Both the position numbers and the translations under genes were made by a program. A stretch of 64,000 bases of DNA from Catenuloplanes atrovinosus (GTDB lineage Bacteria; Actinomycetota; Actinomycetes; Mycobacteriales; Micromonosporaceae). The stretch lies in NCBI RefSeq assembly GCF_031458235.1, contig NZ_JAVDYB010000001.1:2563001-2627000 (forward strand), read 5' to 3'. Position 1 is the stretch's first letter, and the number at the start of each line of letters is the position of its first letter. Shown piece by piece: positions 17,722-26,977 of this stretch. Below the pieces are notes generated by a model, which was not told where the DNA came from, searched no databases, and saw only the letters and a list, made by a program, of their open reading frames with translations.

Positions 17722-18498
17722 ATGCAGAGGCGCACCCTGTTCACCCTCGCCCTGTCCGGCACCGCCGTCGGCACGCTCGGCGCGACCGGCGTCGCCTCCG
17801 CGGCGGCGCTCGATCCGGGGCTGCCACCCGGCGGGAACTTCGACCTGTCCGTCTGGTCGTTGCAACTGCCGATCGGCTCGCCGGGAAGCCCGGAGACCAT
17901 TCCGCCCGCGCGGCTGAAGGGCCCGGCCGGATACAGCAACCCGGCCTACTTCTGGACCGACAGGAACGACGGATCAATGACGTTCTGGGCACCCGAGAAG
18001 GGCGTCACCACGCCGAACTCGAAATACGCCCGGTCGGAACTGCGCGAGATGAACCCCGACGGCAGCGCCGCCAACTGGACGCTCGCCGGAAGCCACACGC
18101 TCAGCGCCCGACTGCGCGTGGCGTCCGTGACCAAGAACGTGGCGGTCGGCCAGGTCAAGCTCGGCACCGGCGGCCCGTCGACCAAGCCACTGGCCGAGCT
18201 CTACTACCGCCCGAACGGCGACATCTTCCTCGGCACGCAGAACTCCCCGGACGCCAGCGGCCAGACGCTCCACAAGGTCGGCGTCGTCCCGCTCGGCACC
18301 ACATGGACCTACGTCATCCAGGTCAGCGACTCGACCATCAACCTCACCATCAACGGTACGCGGACGAGCTACGCCATTCCGCCCGCGTTCCACCCGTACC
18401 GCCAGTATTTCAAGGCCGGCTCGTACAACCAGTCCTCGTCGGAGAGCACCACCAACGGCGCCAAGGTGAAGTTCTACGCCCTGACCGTCCGGCATTAG
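17722..18498 (+). CDS. secreted polysaccharide lyase family 7-type (alginate lyase) protein
   Basis: A 258-aa exported protein. The twin-arginine-like leader (MQRRTLFTLALSGTAVG) ends near ASA-AA, about residue 28. Jelly-roll motifs of PL7 are present: YARSELRE (about residues 106-113, for R-S/T-E-L-R) and YFKAGSYNQ (about 231-239, carrying the catalytic Tyr). The third signature, normally QIH or QVH, reads QVK (about 145-147), losing the usual histidine. Family members cleave alginate or related uronates by beta-elimination; the substitution leaves activity uncertain. Upstream, GAGGGAC and GTCCCTC form a widely spaced inverted repeat. Confidence 0.78.
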   Translation: MQRRTLFTLALSGTAVGTLGATGVASAAALDPGLPPGGNFDLSVWSLQLPIGSPGSPETIPPARLKGPAGYSNPAYFWTDRNDGSMTFWAPEKGVTTPNSKYARSELREMNPDGSAANWTLAGSHTLSARLRVASVTKNVAVGQVKLGTGGPSTKPLAELYYRPNGDIFLGTQNSPDASGQTLHKVGVVPLGTTWTYVIQVSDSTINLTINGTRTSYAIPPAFHPYRQYFKAGSYNQSSSESTTNGAKVKFYALTVRH

Positions 18499-18748
18499 GA
18501 GCGGACCGCTGGCTGGTCCGGTGGCGGCCGACCTATTGCCAGCGCCTCGGCCGGTCCCCGCTGACATTCGCCGACGATCCCGGAGCCACGCTCGTGGTCT
18601 CGTTGCCGCACGCGCATCCGAGCGATTGGCGGGGTCTGCCGAGCGCGCCCGTCCGCCCGTCCACCGTCGCGCGAGCCGTCCGCCGGGCGCCGGCCACCGG
18701 TTGTCAGCCCGCCCGGCCGGGCCCGCCGTTCAAGCTCGGATTCGACGG

Positions 18749-18874
18749 TCAACCGAGCCCCGGGCGCCGGGCCAGTCCGTCCGCGCGGAGAATCATCACG
18801 GCGAGGTAGATCGCCGGAACAATCATCAGGAGATCGGCCGCGACGGCCACGACCTCGATCCGCGGAATCCGCAC
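18749..18874 (-). CDS. possible 41-aa single-helix membrane peptide
   Basis: A GTG at 18874 (or in frame at 18898) opens a short minus-strand frame reading RIPRIEVVAV, then a hydrophobic helix (ADLLMIVPAIYLAVMIL) and a charged tail with RADGLARRPG. The pattern of positively charged flanks around one helix is credible for a small membrane protein, but no ribosome site is clear and no family is recognised. The rest of 18499-18945 contains nothing else I can support. Confidence 0.38.
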   Translation of the reverse strand: MRIPRIEVVAVAADLLMIVPAIYLAVMILRADGLARRPGLG

Positions 18875-18945
18875 CCGCGGCGGACCACACCGGTCCACGG
18901 CGGAACGCGGCGAGCGCTTGCCGGGAGGGCTTAGCGTTGCGGGGT

Positions 18946-19503
18946 ATGGATGCTGCGCTGTTGGGTGTGGTTGCCGCTCTCGGCGGCACGGTACTCGGCG
19001 CCGGCGGCCAGTTCCTTCAATCTTGGCTCCAGCTCTCCTGGCAGCGGCACGAGCAGGCGCGCCATGTCGCCGATAGATTGATCGACGACCGCCGGAATGC
19101 GTACGTCGATTTCATGGCCGCGGCGTCGGCGCACGGTAATCGCATGGCGGAATTGTGCTTCGTCAAGAACAAGGCTCATAACCTTGGGGTGAACGGTGTC
19201 GAGCAAGCCACGACGGCCGCCTTTCAGGCTCGGCAGGACTTGATGATCCCTTTGTGGAGGATGCGCCTCGTCGCCTCGGAGCAGGTGCGCGCCGCCGGAG
19301 AAGAGGTGATGCAGGCCCTCTGGTCGATGGAGGAGCGGTACAAGACCGCCACGATGGTCGAGGTGGAGCAGTTCAACCCGCACATCTGGGTGCCCGCCCG
19401 CGAGAAGTTCCTCGCCGCCTCACGAGCCGAGATCTCGGCCCTCTCAACGGCAGATAGACCTCGTACTGGCAAGATACCTATGAGCTGGCATCGCCGCGCT
19501 TGA
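18946..19503 (+). CDS. membrane-anchored helical protein of unknown function
   Basis: A 185-aa protein with one N-terminal glycine/alanine-rich membrane helix (LLGVVAALGGTVLGAGG) followed by a mainly helical, charged cytoplasmic part (WQRHEQARHVADRLIDDRR). Similar anchored helical proteins are frequent unknowns in actinobacteria. Start set at ATG 18946, although a TTG nine bases upstream is also in frame. Base composition is clearly less GC-rich than the flanking genes, a property shared with the sigma-factor operon that converges on it. Confidence 0.65.
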   Translation: MDAALLGVVAALGGTVLGAGGQFLQSWLQLSWQRHEQARHVADRLIDDRRNAYVDFMAAASAHGNRMAELCFVKNKAHNLGVNGVEQATTAAFQARQDLMIPLWRMRLVASEQVRAAGEEVMQALWSMEERYKTATMVEVEQFNPHIWVPAREKFLAASRAEISALSTADRPRTGKIPMSWHRRA

Positions 19504-19641
19504 GGTCATCCGCGCGCGTGACGGGGGCGTGAAACGACGCCGGCGCGGGCTCCATCACCGCTACGCTGACTCGACATTCCTCGCCGATCGGACTTCAAGA
19601 TCCGCGATGTTGGTCGATGCGACTCCGAACGACCGGCCAGG

Positions 19642-19953
19642 TCAGATTCGCTGTCTGGGAAAGCTCCCGGTCAGCAGGATCGTGACGACGGCGAGGGTGC
19701 CGCTACCAACGCTGACCATGCCACCGACCGAAATCCCCGTGCCGACGAAGTAGGCGGACAGGGCCAGCGAGGCGCCGAAGACCAGTATGGCGGCGACGAG
19801 CCGGGCCCAGGCCATGCGTCTGGCGTGTCGCGCATCATGCGCAATCTCCGCCATCAGAGCGGCCGCCGACGCCGGGTCGATGTCGGCCAACTGTTTGATT
19901 GTCCCGACCGGCAGTAGCCCGGGCCACGACGATGTCTGCCGCTGCATGATCAT
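19642..19953 (-). CDS. small two-helix membrane protein in sigma-factor operon
   Basis: A 103-aa protein with a polar N-terminal half (about residues 1-45: LLPVGTIKQLADIDPASAAALMAEIAHDARHARR) and two membrane helices (about 50-70 and 76-96). It starts in an ATGA overlap with the preceding gene and is last in a three-gene unit led by a sigma factor. By position it could be part of a membrane-bound anti-sigma or sensor complex, but it has no zinc-binding anti-sigma motif. No family is recognised. Confidence 0.65.
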   Translation of the reverse strand: MIMQRQTSSWPGLLPVGTIKQLADIDPASAAALMAEIAHDARHARRMAWARLVAAILVFGASLALSAYFVGTGISVGGMVSVGSGTLAVVTILLTGSFPRQRI

Positions 19954-20519
19954 TCCTCCGGTGAGCCGGTTCGGTCCGACGAGGACCCGAGCCTCAGGTT
20001 TAGGCCCGCTCGGGTAAGTTCCTCCTCGAGCCTCAGACGCTCTGCCTCCAGATCCATGCCGGTCAGCTGGTCAAGATACTCGGGAATCCCCAGGCGTCTA
20101 CTGGCCACGCGCAGGCGTTCGTCGTACGCCCGAAGCACCGCAATCTGCCAAACTAGTGATTGAGTCGCGATGCCGAATCGATGCCGGTACAACCGGCGAA
20201 GGTCAGCGATCAATGTTGCGATCTCGGGATCGGCGGCGGGCAGTGGCATGGCCGCAAGTGTCGCTGGATACCTGTTGGTGCGTAGCGCGGCCGTCGCGAG
20301 AACTGCCTGCTCGATACGAAGGTGTGCTTTGGCGAGTAGCTGCCGGATGCGGGGTCCGATCACCACCCAAGCCGTTCGAGGCCGCACCCGTCCCATCTTG
20401 ACCTGGGCAAGGCGGCTCGTCAGTCGATCTTCAGAGATGCGCCGTTCGATCAGTTCGTCGACTCGGCCAAGGATGGCGGTGATCTCCTGCGGCGTAAGGT
20501 CCGCGAACTCGGCGTTCAT
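19950..20519 (-). CDS. helical protein of unknown function in sigma-factor operon
   Basis: A 189-aa soluble, strongly helical protein rich in Arg, Leu and Ala. It begins MNAEFADLTPQEITAILGRV and ends in a long Glu/Arg-rich helix (DLEAERLRLEEELTRA). It overlaps both neighbours by ATGA junctions, so the three proteins should be made together. I recognise no catalytic motif. By analogy with sigma-factor operons it might control or receive signals for the sigma factor, which is an inference. Confidence 0.65.
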   Translation of the reverse strand: MNAEFADLTPQEITAILGRVDELIERRISEDRLTSRLAQVKMGRVRPRTAWVVIGPRIRQLLAKAHLRIEQAVLATAALRTNRYPATLAAMPLPAADPEIATLIADLRRLYRHRFGIATQSLVWQIAVLRAYDERLRVASRRLGIPEYLDQLTGMDLEAERLRLEEELTRAGLNLRLGSSSDRTGSPEE

Positions 20520-21040
20520 CGCGGCCCCCTCTGGCCGGGGCCGTCATCCTGCCCGGTCAACATTCGCCTGACCGCAGTCCGTGCTTGCCGCAACGTGCTC
20601 CGCACTGTCTGGGGGTCCTTCTCTAGCAGCTCCGCGATCTCGGCCGGGCTCCAGCCGTCATAGGTGAACGCCATGACTGCCCGTTGTTCCTTGGGCAGAC
20701 GGCCGACTAGATCGAGCACGAGTTCTTCGCTCTCGTCGTCGGGCAGTGAGCAGTCACGCTTAGGAGTGAGGTGATCGATCATTTCCCATAGCCGCCGCGT
20801 CCGGCGCCGTTCCCTCAACCGAACCTTGAGGAAGTGGTTGCGGGCCACGCGCCACACCCACTTGTCCGGTTCGATGATCGTGTCCCATAGTGGATGCGCG
20901 GCCGACATAGCTGCTGCCGCTGCGTCCTCAGCCTCGTCGAACCGAGCTGCCTCTACCTTCACCAGCAGTGCGATCAAGCTCGTGAAGCGAGCGCGAAAAT
21001 AGTCGTCGAACGGAATCCGCCTCTCGGTCCCCTCAGCCAC
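20516..21040 (-). CDS. ECF-like sigma-70 family RNA polymerase sigma factor
   Basis: A 174-aa sigma factor with GTG start at 21040. Region 2 spans about residues 12-75, with a WDTIIEPDKWVWRVARNHFLK segment resembling region 2.3-2.4. Region 4 spans about 115-165, with RLPKEQRAVMAFTYDGWSPAEIAELL followed by the recognition helix QTVRSTLRQARTAVRR. Region 3 is absent, as in ECF factors. It leads a three-gene operon joined by ATGA overlaps. No anti-sigma with an HxxxCxxC motif is present. The genes sit in a lower-GC pocket, hinting at a different history from their neighbours. Confidence 0.85.
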   Translation of the reverse strand: MAEGTERRIPFDDYFRARFTSLIALLVKVEAARFDEAEDAAAAAMSAAHPLWDTIIEPDKWVWRVARNHFLKVRLRERRRTRRLWEMIDHLTPKRDCSLPDDESEELVLDLVGRLPKEQRAVMAFTYDGWSPAEIAELLEKDPQTVRSTLRQARTAVRRMLTGQDDGPGQRGPR

Positions 21041-21454
21041 GGCTCACCACGCTCACCGTCCCATTCTCATCGGCGGCGCCTATCGCTGCCTCTGATGAGA
21101 AGGTCCCAGCACGCACTTTCGCGTGCATCGGTCCGGGCAAGATTTTCTGGGAAGTCGATGAGAAACTCGTGCAGCCACGTCGCAGTGATGAGTCCTCACC
21201 GCACGCGATTTTCGAAGAGCAACTCGCGGGCGTCCCGAAACGATCATGCAAATCGGGAAGTCGGCCTTGCGGTTGACGACCACGCCTGCGGAGGGCGAGA
21301 CGCGGCGGACCAGGCGGCAGATCTGGCCATGCGCCGCGCCGATGCCGGCTGCGGAGTTTGCGGGACCGCCCGCGGACCGGCGGGGAGGCCGGCCACGGCC
21401 GGGCGGTGCCAGCTCCGAGCAGGCGGACCGCGACCCCGCCGGAAGCGGGAGGAT
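21041..21454. other. gene-free region upstream of the sigma-factor operon
   Basis: No gene with convincing composition or ribosome site was found on either strand. The part nearest the sigma factor keeps the lower GC content of that operon; composition returns to the GC-rich background at about 21280. It should contain the operon promoter, which I could not locate. Confidence 0.5.
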
Positions 21455-22534
21455 CTAGGAGGTCTTCAGCGCCTCCCGCACCGATCCCCAGGATTGCAGC
21501 AGCTCGCGGACGTCGTCGCGGGTCTCGGCGGCGACGGCCGTGGCGTGGGCGCGCTCGAGTACGTCGTCGATCAGGACTCGTGCGCCGGTGGACGAGGACT
21601 GGACGGCTGCCTCGACCATGGTGAGGCTCAGGACGTTCTCGTGGACCTCGCCCATCGGCGGGACGCCGGTGCGCAGCGCGTGGGTGAAGGCGCGCAGCGA
21701 GCCGGCGATCTCGTGGCCGGGGTCGGTGGGGCCGGCGGCGGTCAGGGTGGAGGTGGTTTCCATGACGGGTGGGTCGTCGCCGTTCCAGGTGGCGGAGCCG
21801 TGTTCGGCGGAGAGGCGCCAGGTGCCGTTCCAGGAGGTTTCCAGGCCGGGGGAGCACCAGCTGCCGGTGTAGACGTATCGGACGCCGCCGGTCATCTCGA
21901 ACGTGGCGGTGGCGGCGGCGTCGCCGGCGTACCAGCTCCAGGGCGGGTTGTGCTCCTCGCAGTAGACCGAGACGGGCTCGGCGCCGAGCACGAAACGGGC
22001 GGTGTCGAACGGGTGGATGGCCATGTCGAGCAGCAGCGGATGGTCCATCGTGTCGCGGAACCCGCCGAACCGGGGGGCCCTGAAGAACTCGGTGGTGAGC
22101 AGGCCGGGGCGGCCGAGGACGCGGGCCTGTTCGCGCAGGGCCCACAGGTGCGCGTTGTAGCGGCGGGACTGGCTGACCATGAACAGTTCGCCGGTGAGTT
22201 CGGCGGCGGCGACCAGGGACAGCGCCTGGGCGACGGTCTCGGCGACCGGCTTCTCGCCGAGCACGGGGAGGCCGGCGAACAACGCGGCGGTGGTGACCGG
22301 GTGGTGCGCGGCCGGAACGGTCACGTTGATGAGCGCGTCGGCGCCGGTGGACAGGGCCAGCGCGACGCCGTCGGTGCCGGTCGGGACGCGGCCCTCGGCG
22401 GCGGACTCGGCGGCGGCCGGGTCGAGGTCGGCCACGCCGACGAGATCGACATCAGGGTCATCGGCCACGGTACGGATCCAGGCGCGCCCCATCGCGCCCG
22501 CGCCGACCACGACCACGCGCAGCGGGGACGTCAC
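21455..22534 (-). CDS. Gfo/Idh/MocA-family oxidoreductase
   Basis: A 359-aa NAD(P)-dependent sugar oxidoreductase. The N-terminal Rossmann motif is [13 protein letters not shown]; the substrate-domain signature is LGEKPVAET (about residues 92-100), with the conserved lysine, and [12 protein letters not shown] (about 170-181) carries the catalytic D-x3-H pair. GTG at 22534 overlaps the stop of the ThuA-like gene. The ThuA + Gfo/Idh/MocA pairing recalls rhizobial ThuAB, which oxidise trehalose and related disaccharides to 3-keto derivatives. The true sugar here is unknown. Confidence 0.9.
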   Translation of the reverse strand: MTSPLRVVVVGAGAMGRAWIRTVADDPDVDLVGVADLDPAAAESAAEGRVPTGTDGVALALSTGADALINVTVPAAHHPVTTAALFAGLPVLGEKPVAETVAQALSLVAAAELTGELFMVSQSRRYNAHLWALREQARVLGRPGLLTTEFFRAPRFGGFRDTMDHPLLLDMAIHPFDTARFVLGAEPVSVYCEEHNPPWSWYAGDAAATATFEMTGGVRYVYTGSWCSPGLETSWNGTWRLSAEHGSATWNGDDPPVMETTSTLTAAGPTDPGHEIAGSLRAFTHALRTGVPPMGEVHENVLSLTMVEAAVQSSSTGARVLIDDVLERAHATAVAAETRDDVRELLQSWGSVREALKTS

Positions 22535-23295
22535 AGCGGGCCCCCGTAGCCGTGGCCGCGGTAGAAGTCCTCGGTGTCGTAGCGCAGCAGCGTCGGGGTG
22601 GCGCGCTCGGGGCGGTCCGTGACCGCCCACTCGACCGCGTTCGCGATGACCGTGCGCACGCCGTCGTGGTGGTACGTGGGGTAGTCCTGGTCGCCGGGGC
22701 GGAAGTAGAAGATCCGGCCGTGGCCGCGGCGGAACGTGCACCCGGACCGGAACACCTCGCCGCCGGAGAAGGACGAGATGAAGACCAACTCGTCGGGGGC
22801 GGGGATGTCGAAGAACTCCCCGTACATCTCGTCCTCTTCGATGATCATCGGGTGCGGGACGCCGCGCGCGATCGGGTGCGTGGGGTCCACGGTCCAGACC
22901 AGCTCGCGGTCGTGCGCGGACCGCCAGCGCAGCGTGCACGTCGTACCCATGAGCTTGGTGAAGATCTTGGACCAGTGGCCGGAGTGCAGCACGATCAGGC
23001 CCAGGCCGGCCAGCACGTGGCGGTGGACGCGCTCGACGACCTCGTCGCCGACGTCCGCGTGGGCGGCGTGTCCCCACCAGGTCAGGACGTCCGTTTCGCG
23101 TAGAACGTCCTCGGTCAGCCCGTGTTCGGGCTCCTGCAGCGTGGCGGTGCGGACGGCCACCCGATCGCCGAGTTTCTCCGTGATTCCCTGAGCGATCGCG
23201 CCGTGCATACCGTCCGGATAGCGCGCGGCCACCTCGGGTTCATGCTGCTCATGGACGTTCTCGCCCCACACGGTGACGCGGATCGGACTAGGCAC
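22531..23295 (-). CDS. ThuA-like domain protein
   Basis: A 254-aa ThuA-family protein (class I glutamine amidotransferase-like fold). Signature segments include [10 protein letters not shown] at the start, [11 protein letters not shown] (about 69-79), [11 protein letters not shown] (about 101-111) and [18 protein letters not shown] near the end. GTG at 23295 is preceded by a strong GAGGGGGA ribosome site. It is translationally coupled to the downstream Gfo/Idh/MocA oxidoreductase, so both probably work on keto-sugars. Confidence 0.9.
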   Translation of the reverse strand: MPSPIRVTVWGENVHEQHEPEVAARYPDGMHGAIAQGITEKLGDRVAVRTATLQEPEHGLTEDVLRETDVLTWWGHAAHADVGDEVVERVHRHVLAGLGLIVLHSGHWSKIFTKLMGTTCTLRWRSAHDRELVWTVDPTHPIARGVPHPMIIEEDEMYGEFFDIPAPDELVFISSFSGGEVFRSGCTFRRGHGRIFYFRPGDQDYPTYHHDGVRTVIANAVEWAVTDRPERATPTLLRYDTEDFYRGHGYGGPL

Positions 23296-23367
23296 GGCTC
23301 CCCCTCGATCGTTTCCTCCAGCTTTCCACGGTCGCCGCCGCTGGTCTCGGCCTGGCACCATCGGACG

Positions 23368-23967
23368 GTGACTCTCACCCGTGTCCGCACCGTCGCCTCC
23401 ATAGCCGTGGTCCTGATGGTCGCCGCGGCGGCGGTGTGGTTCATCGAGCGGGCCGTGCGCCCGCCCGGCCCGCGCCCCGCCTTCCAGCTCCCGGTCGCCT
23501 GCGGCGAGACCTGGCGGCTCAGCACGTACCCGGGCCACGGCGAGTTCGACGTCGACCTCTACCCGACGTCCGGCGAGACCTGGGGGCGGCCGGTGCTCGC
23601 CTCGTTCGGCGGCACCGTGGTGCGGGCCGGCATCAACGGCCGGCTCGGCGAGCGCACGCCGGACGACCCGGACGGCGAGATGGGCCGCGGCGGCGGCTAC
23701 TGGGTCAAGATCGACCACGGTGGCAAGTGGTCCACGCTCTACCTGCACCTGCTGGAGCCGCCCATGGTCCGCGAGGGCCAGCGCGTCGAGATGGGCGACC
23801 AGCTCGGCCGGCTCGGCAGCACCGGCGAGTCCAGCGCGCCGCACCTGCACTACGAGCAGCAGCGCGGCGGCGAGAAGGTGGAGACGCACTTCGCGGGCGA
23901 GCCGTCCACCATCACGCACGACGAGGAGGAGTACGCGGTGAACCGGGTCAGCGGCAACTGCCCGTGA
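23368..23967 (+). CDS. membrane-anchored M23 (LytM-type) peptidase
   Basis: A 199-aa protein with one N-terminal membrane helix (about residues 9-27) and an extracellular LytM domain. Zinc ligands are visible as H-x3-D in GHGEFDVD and as HLH in [13 protein letters not shown] is the usual middle motif. Such enzymes cut peptidoglycan peptide bridges or, when degenerate, activate amidases. Here the metal motifs look intact. GTG at 23368 starts just before the membrane helix. It is divergent from the ThuA-like gene. Confidence 0.85.
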   Translation: MTLTRVRTVASIAVVLMVAAAAVWFIERAVRPPGPRPAFQLPVACGETWRLSTYPGHGEFDVDLYPTSGETWGRPVLASFGGTVVRAGINGRLGERTPDDPDGEMGRGGGYWVKIDHGGKWSTLYLHLLEPPMVREGQRVEMGDQLGRLGSTGESSAPHLHYEQQRGGEKVETHFAGEPSTITHDEEEYAVNRVSGNCP

Positions 23968-24017
23968 GGCACGATCCCAGGAGCCGATGACCCCCCGCCG
24001 GTACGTACCGTGTGCGC

Positions 24018-24395
24018 ATGGATTCCCCTGATGCCGTCACGCGCGGGCCCCGGGCGGGGCGGATCGCGGTCGTCGCCGTCCTCGCGCTGCTGGTGCTGGC
24101 CGTCCTGACCGGTCGGTGGCTCTCGCCGAACCTGCTGCTCGGCACGCGCACCACCGAGCTGTCCTGCCGCGACGGTCTCTGCGTCGAGCAGGTGCGCCGC
24201 GGCGAGACGCTGATCCTCGCGCCGTACGACCGGATCCGGGTCGGCGTGCGGGGCGGCGCGCGCGCCTACGTCGCGGACAACCCGTTCGGCGACAGCCCGC
24301 TCACCGTCGAGTGGGCCGGCGGCGGCGTCCGGATCACCGACGGTACGGCCACGCTCTCCTGGGACGCGGCCGTGCTGGCCCGGCTCGGCGACTGA
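24018..24395 (+). CDS. small single-pass membrane protein of unknown function
   Basis: A 125-aa protein: a short charged N-terminus, one membrane helix ([15 protein letters not shown], about residues 18-32) and an extracytoplasmic domain with two cysteines (SCRDGLC) likely to form a disulfide. No family recognised. Start at 24018 (MDSPDAV) is preferred to a GTG six bases earlier. It ends one base before the convergent NB-ARC gene's stop. Confidence 0.6.
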   Translation: MDSPDAVTRGPRAGRIAVVAVLALLVLAVLTGRWLSPNLLLGTRTTELSCRDGLCVEQVRRGETLILAPYDRIRVGVRGGARAYVADNPFGDSPLTVEWAGGGVRITDGTATLSWDAAVLARLGD

Positions 24396-24396
24396 C

Positions 24397-26835
24397 TCAC
24401 TCCAGCCCGGCCCGCGCGCGGGCCCGCTGGTCGGGGGAGCCGATGTCGTCCGCGATCGCCAGGGCCTCGGCGTGCCGGTCCCGCGCCTCCGCCCGGTCCC
24501 CGGCGGCGCGGGCGGCCTCGCCCAAGCCGTTGAGCGCACGGGCCTCGCCGTACCGGTCGCCGGTCTCCCGGTACATGGTCAGCGCCAGCCGATGCAGGTC
24601 CACGGCCTGCTCCGGCCGGCCCAGCCGGGTGTGCAGCGTGCCGAGGCTGTCCAGGATGTTCGCCTCGCCGGTGCGGCTTCCGATCTGCCAGTAGAGCGCC
24701 AGCGCCCGCTGGAACCGCGCGGCGCCCGCGTCGTACCGGCCGGCCAGCACGTCCAGGTCGCCCAGCCCGTTCAGCGCGTTGGCCTCGCCGCCGCGGTCGC
24801 CGGCCTCGCGGAACAGCCGGATCGCGCGCTCCCAGTGCCCGGCCGCGGACTCGTCGCGGCCCAGCCGCACCTCCACGTTGGCCAGGTTGTTCAGCGTGCG
24901 TGCCTCGCCGATCCGGTTGCCGGCCAGCTGGAACAGCGCCAGCGCGCGCTCGAACAGGCCGGTCGCGTCCGCGGGCCGGCCGCCGCGGTCGGTGACGATG
25001 CCGAGGCTGGTCAGCGCGCGGGCCTGGCCGTCCGCGTCGCCGGTGCGCGCGAACAGCGCCAGCGCCTCCTCGAAGTGCCGGGCCGCCGCGTCCGGCCGGC
25101 CGAGCCGCCAGTGCACCCCGCCGAGGTCGGTGAGCGCGTGCGCCTGGCCGAGCGTGTCGCCGTCGCGCCGGGCCGCGTCGGAGGCGTGGCCGTGCATGGT
25201 CAGCGCGTCCGCGAGGTGGGTGCCGGTCAGGTACCGGAACAGCGTGCGGGACAGCCGCACCGTGTGCGAGTGCCAGCCGTGCGTGGCGGTGTGCGCCGCG
25301 ACCGCGACCAGCGTGGGCTGCTCCGCGTTCAGCCAGTCCAGCGCCGTGTCCGGGTCGGACAGCTCCGGCAGCGGGGTCATGACGGGCGGCGCGGCCGGGC
25401 GCAGGTGCGCCTCCGCCGGGTGCAGCGTGTCCATGGCCGCGGACGCGGCGGCGAGGTAGTGGTCGAACAGCCGGGTCAGCGCGGCGCGCCGGTCCGGCGG
25501 GCGGTCCTCGTCCTGCGCGCGGGTGACCGTGTGCGCGCGGACCAGGTCGTGGAACGCGTACCGGCCGGGCGCGGGCTGCTGGAGCAGGTGGTCGTCGCGC
25601 AGCCGCTCCAGGCCGGCCCGGGCGGCGGCGAGACCGGTGCCGGTCAGCGCGGCGGCGGCGTACGCGTCCAGGTCCTGCCCCGGGTGCAGCGCCGCCATCC
25701 GCAGCAGCAGGCGCAGCTCAGGGGCCAGGTTCTGGTACGACAGCCCGAGCGCCAGTTCCACCCCGGAGTCCAGCCGCCGCTCCCGGTGCCGCTGGTCCAG
25801 CCGGTCCGCGTGATCGGTCAGCGTCCAGCCGGGCGTGCCCCGGATGTGCCCGGCGACCAGGCTCAGCGCCAGCGGCAGGTGCCCGCAGCGGCGCGCGATC
25901 CGGGCCGCCGCGTCCGGGTCCGTGCCGGTCGGCGTGCCGGGCGCGGCGTCGCGCAGATACGCCGTCGCCTCGCCGGGGGTGAACACGTCCACGGCCAGGC
26001 GCGTGGCCGGGCCCAGCGCGCCCAGCCGGCGGCGGCTGGTGACCAGCGCGAGGCAGCCGGGCGTGTCCGGCAGCAGCGGCCGCACCTGCGCGGCCGTGGC
26101 CACGTCGTCCAGCACCACCAGCGTGCGCGTGCCGGCCAGCCGCGCCCGGTACGCGGCCGCGCGCCCGTCCAGGTCGTGCGGCACGTCCCGGCCGGGCACG
26201 CCGAGCAGCCGCAGGAACCCGTCGAGCACCGCGGCCGGGTCGGCGGGCGGCTGGGCCGGGTCCGGGTGGAAGCCGCGCAGATGCACGAACAGCACCCGGT
26301 GGTACGGCACCTCGCGCAGCAGCAGGTGCGCGGCGCGCAGCGCGAGCTGGGTCTTGCCGACGCCGGGCATCCCCTCGATCGCCGAGATGACCACGGTGTC
26401 GCCGTCCCGCGCCGCGCGCCGCAGCAGCTCCAGCTCCGCGTCCCGACCGGTGAACCCGGCCGGGTCCGGCGGCAGCCGGTCCTGCACCCGCACCTGCGCC
26501 GACGCCTCGGACTCGCCGCCGACCACGCGCAGCACCTGACGCCACTGCGCCACGTAGCCGGTGTCCGGGTGCAGCGCGCGCACCACCTCGATCACCAGCT
26601 CGGTGTTGAGCCGGCGCCGGCCGGGCCGGAAACAGTCCGCGACCGTGGACCGGCGCGCGAGCTCCGCGGGCGGGCGGCCGGCCGCGGTCCAGGCCGCGTT
26701 GACCCGCTCCTTTATCGTCTCGTACGACGGGTCACCGGCCCAGATCTTGAGCAGCCGCAGCCGTTCCACCAGGTCGTCCAGGCCGGTCGCGCGCGCCGGA
26801 TCGGGCAGCGAGACGAAGGCGGCCGCCGGATCCAT
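24397..26835 (-). CDS. STAND NTPase with NB-ARC and TPR domains
   Basis: An 812-aa AfsR-like STAND protein lacking the SARP/BTAD region. The N-terminal 110 residues form an XRE-like helical domain. NB-ARC follows: Walker A GMPGVGKTQLA (about residues 157-167), Walker B-like TLVVLDDV (about 240) and GxPLALSLVAG. A winged-helix region precedes at least seven TPR units (about 535-812, repeating GR-x-A-ARHFEEALALF). Such proteins switch on ligand-driven NTP binding and oligomerisation, in regulation or sometimes phage defence; which one applies here cannot be decided from sequence. Confidence 0.87.
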   Translation of the reverse strand: MDPAAAFVSLPDPARATGLDDLVERLRLLKIWAGDPSYETIKERVNAAWTAAGRPPAELARRSTVADCFRPGRRRLNTELVIEVVRALHPDTGYVAQWRQVLRVVGGESEASAQVRVQDRLPPDPAGFTGRDAELELLRRAARDGDTVVISAIEGMPGVGKTQLALRAAHLLLREVPYHRVLFVHLRGFHPDPAQPPADPAAVLDGFLRLLGVPGRDVPHDLDGRAAAYRARLAGTRTLVVLDDVATAAQVRPLLPDTPGCLALVTSRRRLGALGPATRLAVDVFTPGEATAYLRDAAPGTPTGTDPDAAARIARRCGHLPLALSLVAGHIRGTPGWTLTDHADRLDQRHRERRLDSGVELALGLSYQNLAPELRLLLRMAALHPGQDLDAYAAAALTGTGLAAARAGLERLRDDHLLQQPAPGRYAFHDLVRAHTVTRAQDEDRPPDRRAALTRLFDHYLAAASAAMDTLHPAEAHLRPAAPPVMTPLPELSDPDTALDWLNAEQPTLVAVAAHTATHGWHSHTVRLSRTLFRYLTGTHLADALTMHGHASDAARRDGDTLGQAHALTDLGGVHWRLGRPDAAARHFEEALALFARTGDADGQARALTSLGIVTDRGGRPADATGLFERALALFQLAGNRIGEARTLNNLANVEVRLGRDESAAGHWERAIRLFREAGDRGGEANALNGLGDLDVLAGRYDAGAARFQRALALYWQIGSRTGEANILDSLGTLHTRLGRPEQAVDLHRLALTMYRETGDRYGEARALNGLGEAARAAGDRAEARDRHAEALAIADDIGSPDQRARARAGLE

Positions 26836-26977
26836 CGTTCGAGGCTAGCGCCGTCCGGGATCGTCCGGACTTCGCCCGGCGCCCGGAGCGGGCGCCGACA
26901 CTGCAGGGTGAGCCGGTCACCGGACGATGCCAGCACGGGGGTGGTAGCGTGCGGTGACCGGCGATGATCGTGGGGAC

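Noticed and set aside
21033-21128. 31-aa minus-strand peptide just upstream of the sigma factor
   Set aside because: No ribosome site, no hydrophobic or precursor-peptide pattern; overlaps the sigma-factor start.
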